A stretch of DNA of 45,501 nucleotides, from NCBI GenBank assembly GCA_015067185.1, contig SVMZ01000025.1, positions 1 through 45,501 on the forward strand, given 5' to 3'. Within the stretch, counting starts at the first letter, position 1, and each line of letters begins with the position of its first letter. This document shows positions 42,008-45,501 of this stretch, in pieces. This DNA comes from Oscillospiraceae bacterium. Its GTDB lineage: Bacteria > Bacillota > Clostridia > Oscillospirales > Ruminococcaceae. Position numbers and translations under genes: made by a program. A model generated the notes under the pieces. The model saw nothing but the letters and a program-made list of their open reading frames with translations, was not told the origin of the DNA and did not search any database.

Positions 42008-43069
42008 ATGTATCCACACAGCCTTATAGACCTCAGTGAACTCAATGCCAATCAGGTGCAGGACATCCTGTCTCTTGCCGATGACATCAAAAAAGATCCG
42101 AAGCGCTATTTCGGTGCTTGTGAGGGCAAGATTCTTGCAACGTTGTTTTATGAGCCGTCCACCCGTACACAGATGTCTTTCCAGACGGCGATGCTTCGTC
42201 TTGGCGGAGAGACCATTGGTTTTGATAACCCCATGAACTCTTCCGTATCCAAGGGCGAAAGTCTGGCAGATACCATAAGAATTGTCAGCGGATATGCAGA
42301 TATCCTTGCTATGCGTCATCCCTTTGAGGGGGCGGCAAAGGCAGCTTCTCTCTATGCCAAATGTCCGATCATCAATGCCGGTGACGGCGGACATCTTCAT
42401 CCCACCCAGACGTTGACGGATCTGGTAACTATCTTCGGTGAGAAGCACACCGTTTCCGGTCTCACCATCGGTATGTGCGGCGACCTGAAAAACGGAAGAA
42501 CCGTACACTCTCTTGTCAAGAGCCTTTGCAAGAATAATAACAAGTTTGTGTTTATCTCTACCCCGGAGCTGGGTCTTCCCCAATATATTCTCAATCTGCT
42601 GGAAGCAAGCGGCTGCAAGTGCGAGTTTGTCACATCCCTTGAGGAAGCAATTCCTGAGTTGGATGTTCTGTATATGACAAGAATACAGAAAGAGCGCTTT
42701 GCATCTGAAAAACTTTATGAAGAGCAGAAAAATGTATATGTTCTGGATGCGAAAAAGATGCTCAGAGCAAAGGCAGATCTGATTGTGCTCCACCCGCTGC
42801 CCAGAGTGGATGAAATCACCTATGAAGTGGATGAGGATCCGCGTGCACTCTATTTCAAGCAGGCAGCCTGCGGTGTATACGCAAGGATGGCACTGATTAT
42901 GAAGATGCTGGAAGGCGAGCAGGGCAAGGACAAACTGGAAGGAATCAGCGGAGAGCGGTGCAAAAACCCCAACTGCATTACTTCAATTGAAAAATATCTG
43001 CCCCCATCCTATAAGAAAGATGCAAATGCATCTGTTGAGACTATGCTTTGCGAATATTGCGAACACTGA
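42008..43069 (+). CDS. pyrB: Aspartate carbamoyltransferase with PyrI-like zinc tail
   Basis: 353 residues; catalytic chains are usually about 305-310. The catalytic part is complete: 'FYEPSTRTQMSFQTAM' for carbamoyl phosphate, 'SVSKGESLADT', 'HPTQTLTDL', 'GDLKNGRTVHSL' and 'HPLPRVDEI'. The extra ~45 residues end in 'GERCKNPNCITS' and 'MLCEYCEH': cysteines 318, 323, 348 and 351, the spacing of the zinc domain of the regulatory chain PyrI (CPNSNC...CKYC in E. coli). The nucleotide-binding PyrI domain is absent. Known: that zinc domain docks regulatory on catalytic chains. Inferred: a fusion that stabilises a catalytic assembly without allosteric control by CTP/ATP. Second step of pyrimidine synthesis. 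The start follows a CGGAGGTGCCAC site. Confidence 0.92.
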   Translation: MYPHSLIDLSELNANQVQDILSLADDIKKDPKRYFGACEGKILATLFYEPSTRTQMSFQTAMLRLGGETIGFDNPMNSSVSKGESLADTIRIVSGYADILAMRHPFEGAAKAASLYAKCPIINAGDGGHLHPTQTLTDLVTIFGEKHTVSGLTIGMCGDLKNGRTVHSLVKSLCKNNNKFVFISTPELGLPQYILNLLEASGCKCEFVTSLEEAIPELDVLYMTRIQKERFASEKLYEEQKNVYVLDAKKMLRAKADLIVLHPLPRVDEITYEVDEDPRALYFKQAACGVYARMALIMKMLEGEQGKDKLEGISGERCKNPNCITSIEKYLPPSYKKDANASVETMLCEYCEH

Positions 43070-43089
43070 ACAGAGAAAAATGTATAACA

Positions 43090-43118
43090 AACGGGAGCAT
43101 GCCTCCCGTTGTTGTTTT
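43090..43118 (+). terminator. Terminator after pyrB
   Basis: AACGGGAG (43090-43097) pairs with CTCCCGTT (43103-43110), followed by a T-rich stretch (GTTGTTTTT), between pyrB and the thioredoxin gene. Confidence 0.7.
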
Positions 43119-43136
43119 TAAAGGAGAAGCCTGCCG

Positions 43137-43454
43137 ATGATACACCTGACAGAAGAGAACTTTGCCGACGCGATAGAGGAAAATGAGCTGCTGATCATTG
43201 ATTTTTGGGCCGAGTGGTGTGTCCCCTGTAAAAAGTTTTTACCGGTTTTGGAAATGTTTGATGCAGAAATTTCCGACGAGGGAGAAATTGCTGTTGGAAA
43301 AGTAAATGTAGACGAAATGCCGGATATCACAGCCACATTTGAAATCGATACCATTCCTGCTATTGTGTTTGTGAAGAATGGTGAGGAAGTGGAGCGGCTG
43401 GTTGGATTGCAGACAAAAGAGCGGCTGATGGCAACAGTGGAGCAGTTGCGGTAA
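43137..43454 (+). CDS. Thioredoxin-family protein
   Basis: 105 residues, the usual thioredoxin size. The active site is 'DFWAEWCVPCKKF', WCVPC instead of the common WCGPC, with the cis-Pro in 'DTIPAIVFV' and the 'GLQTKERL' C-terminal turn. The Val between the cysteines may change redox potential or partner choice, but dithiol reductase activity is expected. Cytoplasmic. The HAD gene follows after 20 bp, so the two are probably cotranscribed; AAAGGAG precedes the ATG at 43137. Confidence 0.88.
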   Translation: MIHLTEENFADAIEENELLIIDFWAEWCVPCKKFLPVLEMFDAEISDEGEIAVGKVNVDEMPDITATFEIDTIPAIVFVKNGEEVERLVGLQTKERLMATVEQLR

Positions 43455-43474
43455 GAACGGAGAAGAAATAAAAA

Positions 43475-44254
43475 ATGAAGGCAGTATTTTTCGATTTGGA
43501 TGGAACATTGCTGTGTGGGGAGAAGATATCCGAAGCCAACATCACGGCAATGAAAAAAGTGCAGACGGCAGGCAATAAGCTGATTATGAATACGGGGCGC
43601 AGCCTTGCATTCATTCCCCAAGTTGCGGCAGAGTGTGTGGAGTGGGATGGTAGAATTTGCGGCAACTCTTATATTGAGTATGGCGGTGCTGTTTTGGACC
43701 GTAAAGTACTGGACAGAGATCAGCTTGCCGTCATTTATGATTTTTGTGTTGAAAAGAAAATCCCTTGTAAATTTGAAGGAGAAGAGGCAATCTATACCCT
43801 TTCCTTCGAAGAAGATGAAAGCAATATTCTTCAGTATCAGTTGAAAAACTATACGGAATATCCATGGCGGAAGATGGAAAGGAAATATATTGAACAAGGG
43901 GAAAAGCTGAAAATAACAAAGATCACTCTGTGTGAAGCAGTAGGAAAGAAATATGCGGGTTGCTTCCCGGGAATGTATCTGATCGATATGGGACACTACG
44001 TTGAGATCGTGTGCAATGGCTACAATAAAGCCACCGGAATGAAACTGATTGGAGAAAAACTGGGGATCAGCCAAGGGAATATGGTGGCATTCGGCGACAG
44101 TATGAACGATGTAGAAATGCTGAAATATGCAGGGATTGGTGTGATCATGCCGCATGCCCCGAAAGAACTGGAGAGTTCGACAATCTGCCGGGTCACCTGT
44201 GAAGAAGAGGGCGTGGCAGAAGGTTTGTATGAAATTTTTCCGGAATTGTGGTGA
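43475..44254 (+). CDS. Cof-type HAD-IIB phosphatase
   Basis: 259 residues. 'VFFDLDGTLLCGEKISEANI' gives motif I, 'IMNTGRSLAFIPQ' motif II, and 'VAFGDSMNDVEML' the C-terminal acidic motif; a IIB cap lies between. It probably dephosphorylates a small sugar phosphate or cofactor precursor; specificity is not predictable. Cotranscribed with the thioredoxin gene. Only moderately like the homologue at 16038-16850. Confidence 0.88.
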   Translation: MKAVFFDLDGTLLCGEKISEANITAMKKVQTAGNKLIMNTGRSLAFIPQVAAECVEWDGRICGNSYIEYGGAVLDRKVLDRDQLAVIYDFCVEKKIPCKFEGEEAIYTLSFEEDESNILQYQLKNYTEYPWRKMERKYIEQGEKLKITKITLCEAVGKKYAGCFPGMYLIDMGHYVEIVCNGYNKATGMKLIGEKLGISQGNMVAFGDSMNDVEMLKYAGIGVIMPHAPKELESSTICRVTCEEEGVAEGLYEIFPELW

Positions 44255-44295
44255 TATTTTTATATTCATGCAGAAGGAAAAAATTGCTGCAGTGC

Positions 44296-44324
44296 TTGCC
44301 ATTTAAAGGTAATTTGAGTATAAT
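44296..44324 (+). promoter_or_regulatory. Promoter of guaA
   Basis: TTGCCA (44296-44301) and perfect TATAAT (44319-44324), 17-bp spacer. The leader of about 55 bases is too short for a purine riboswitch. Confidence 0.7.
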
Positions 44325-44384
44325 ATATTTATAGCTTAAAATATGAAACTCACATATATAAAAGTGCAAAAGGAGAGATGTATC

Positions 44385-45386
44385 ATGCAAAATAATGTAC
44401 GTCCGGATACAATGGCTCGTATAACAACAAAAGAACTGGCCGATGCATTTATTGCTGAGCAGGTAGCGGAAATTCGTGCGCAGGTAGGAGATAAAAAAGT
44501 TCTGCTTGCCCTTTCCGGCGGTGTTGATTCGTCGGTGGTTGCTGCACTGCTTATCAAAGCAATTGGCAAACAGTTGGTATGTGTCCATGTGAATCATGGT
44601 CTTATGCGTAAAGATGAGAGCGAAAACGTAATAAAGCTCTTCCAAGATGGACTGAATGCCAACTTAATCTATGTTGATGCTACTGACAGATTCCTTGGTC
44701 TGTTGGAGGGTGTTGCAGATCCCGAGAGAAAACGTAAGATTATCGGTGCCGAGTTCATCAATGTTTTTGCGGATGAAGCACGCAAGCTGGATGATATTTC
44801 TTTCCTTGCACAGGGTACCATCTATCCCGATATTCTTGAAAGCATCAAGCAGGCAGAGGGTAAAAAAGCAGTTAAGTCTCATCACAATGTGGGCGGTCTT
44901 CCTGAAGACCTGAAGTTTGAACTGGTGGAGCCGATTAAGCTGCTCTTCAAAGATGAAGTCCGTGTAGTTGGCGAGGCTCTTGGCCTGCCCCATGCCATGG
45001 TATACCGTCAGCCGTTCCCCGGTCCCGGACTTGGTGTTCGCTGCCTCGGTGCTATCACCAAAGATCGTCTCAACGCACTGCGTGAAGCGGATGCAATTCT
45101 CCGCGAGGAGTTTGATATCTGTGGTCTCAACGAAAAAGTATGGCAGTATTTCATTGTTGTTCCCGATGTAAAGAGCGTCGGAGTAAAGAACGAGAGCCGC
45201 TACGAAGGTTGGCCCGCAATCATCCGCGCCGTCAACACGACCGATGCCATGTCCGCCACCATCGAAGAGATCCCCTATGCTGTTCTGCATAAAGTAACCG
45301 CCCGCATTACAAACGAGGTAGAGGGAATCAACCGCGTTCTTTATGACCTCACTCCGAAGCCGGTTGGCACTATTGAGTGGGAATAA
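44385..45386 (+). CDS. guaA: GMP synthase, ATP-pyrophosphatase subunit only
   Basis: 333 residues. The PP-loop 'LALSGGVDSSVVAALL' (about 41-56) and the dimerisation part with 'AQGTIYPDILES', 'KSHHNVGGLPEDL', 'QPFPGPGLGVR' and the conserved C-terminus 'KPVGTIEWE' match the synthetase half of GuaA. The usual ~190-residue N-terminal glutamine amidotransferase domain (Cys-His-Glu triad) is missing, replaced by about 35 residues, so XMP amination needs ammonia or a separate glutaminase subunit, as in archaea. The ATG at 44385 follows AAAGGAGAG; an earlier ATG at 44343 lies close to the promoter. The 3' end of guaA is a known integration site for genomic islands. Confidence 0.9.
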   Translation: MQNNVRPDTMARITTKELADAFIAEQVAEIRAQVGDKKVLLALSGGVDSSVVAALLIKAIGKQLVCVHVNHGLMRKDESENVIKLFQDGLNANLIYVDATDRFLGLLEGVADPERKRKIIGAEFINVFADEARKLDDISFLAQGTIYPDILESIKQAEGKKAVKSHHNVGGLPEDLKFELVEPIKLLFKDEVRVVGEALGLPHAMVYRQPFPGPGLGVRCLGAITKDRLNALREADAILREEFDICGLNEKVWQYFIVVPDVKSVGVKNESRYEGWPAIIRAVNTTDAMSATIEEIPYAVLHKVTARITNEVEGINRVLYDLTPKPVGTIEWE

Positions 45387-45405
45387 GTTAAAATAGTCTT
45401 TCGAG

Positions 45406-45450
45406 TCCCGAAAACCCTTGAAAATACAGGGGTTTTCGGGATTCTTGTTT
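45406..45450 (+). terminator. Terminator after guaA
   Basis: CCCGAAAACCC (45407-45417) pairs with GGGTTTTCGGG (about 45430-45440), followed by ATTCTTGTTTTTT. Confidence 0.8.
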
Positions 45451-45455
45451 TTTAC

Positions 45456-45496
45456 TGGCTACAAATTGGCTACATCAGGACGTTTTTTCGTAGCCA
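45456..45496. repeat. TGGCTACA boxes at the window end, possible arm sites
   Basis: TGGCTACA occurs directly at 45456-45463 and 45467-45474 (11-bp period), and TGGCTAC occurs inverted at 45490-45496. Paired direct boxes beyond the 3' end of guaA resemble integrase arm-type sites, like the AGGTCAACA boxes at 121-141. The window ends before any integrase could be seen. Confidence 0.4.
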
Positions 45497-45501
45497 TCGT
45501 C

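Noticed and set aside
43118..44302. Long minus-strand open frame of 394 codons opposite the thioredoxin and HAD genes
   Set aside because: It lies fully opposite two well-supported genes, shows no family motifs, and has Cys/His/Phe-rich composition typical of antisense frames.
44255..44384. Purine riboswitch ahead of guaA
   Set aside because: The promoter leaves a leader of only about 55 bases and no aptamer-like three-way junction is visible.
1..45501. CRISPR array, rRNA genes or prophage structural genes
   Set aside because: No regularly spaced repeats with unique spacers, no rRNA-like sequence and no capsid, tail or portal proteins were seen.

Overview
The window looks like the chromosome of an anaerobic Clostridia-type Firmicute, probably a gut or host-associated relative of the Oscillospiraceae. 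The pointers are AddAB rather than RecBCD, a SpoVB-like flippase, PadR/DUF2812 and DUF6320 genes, YesMN/LplABC-type sugar uptake, strong purine-rich ribosome binding sites and near-consensus sigma-A promoters. The taxonomic call is inferred from gene content and style only.

Region 1 (1-9702) looks like a decayed integrative element at a tRNA-Leu(CAG) site. A perfect 127-bp direct repeat, made of the tRNA 3' end plus its terminator and a promoter, lies at the window start and again at 9682-9808. Inside are a truncated tyrosine integrase, a sugar module (xylose-isomerase-like TIM barrel, two LplB/LplC-type permeases and a solute-binding lipoprotein, with a divergent YesN-like regulator and YesM-like kinase) and a recombinase fragment fused to unrelated sequence. 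The module looks more AT-rich than the rest of the window. A small DUF6144/V4R-like gene follows, between two more copies of a palindrome from the repeat.

Region 2 (10.7-16.9 kb) holds a minus-strand operon: M42 peptidase, BtpA/SgcQ-like protein, DeoR regulator and FGGY kinase. It resembles the sgc operon of enterobacteria but has no PTS genes beside it. A divergent SDR gene shares the control region, which carries four AAGAACA boxes. A Cof-type HAD phosphatase follows.

Region 3 (17-23.7 kb) holds an AGE-family epimerase next to a DUF4832 glycoside-hydrolase-like protein, a condensation-fold acyltransferase next to a DUF6320 membrane protein, and a PadR/DUF2812 pair behind a promoter covered by two dyads.

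Region 4 (23.7-28.1 kb) is an unusual minus-strand operon: AraC regulator, an unrecognised 260-aa protein, a phosphotriesterase-family hydrolase, an M24 creatinase-fold protein lacking two metal ligands, and a protein of the sensory-rhodopsin-transducer (ASRT) family. It is the best candidate here for an undescribed catabolic or sensing system.

Region 5 (28.2-45.5 kb) holds a ceramidase-like lipoprotein, a DUF3795 protein, a second TIM-barrel isomerase, an XRE membrane regulator and a SpoVB-like flippase, then housekeeping genes: addB-addA, pyrB with a C-terminal zinc module like that of PyrI, a thioredoxin, a second Cof phosphatase and a single-domain guaA. Just past guaA the window ends in repeated TGGCTACA boxes, like the edge of a second integrative element. 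Only the sequence was read; every family assignment rests on motif recognition, not a database search.
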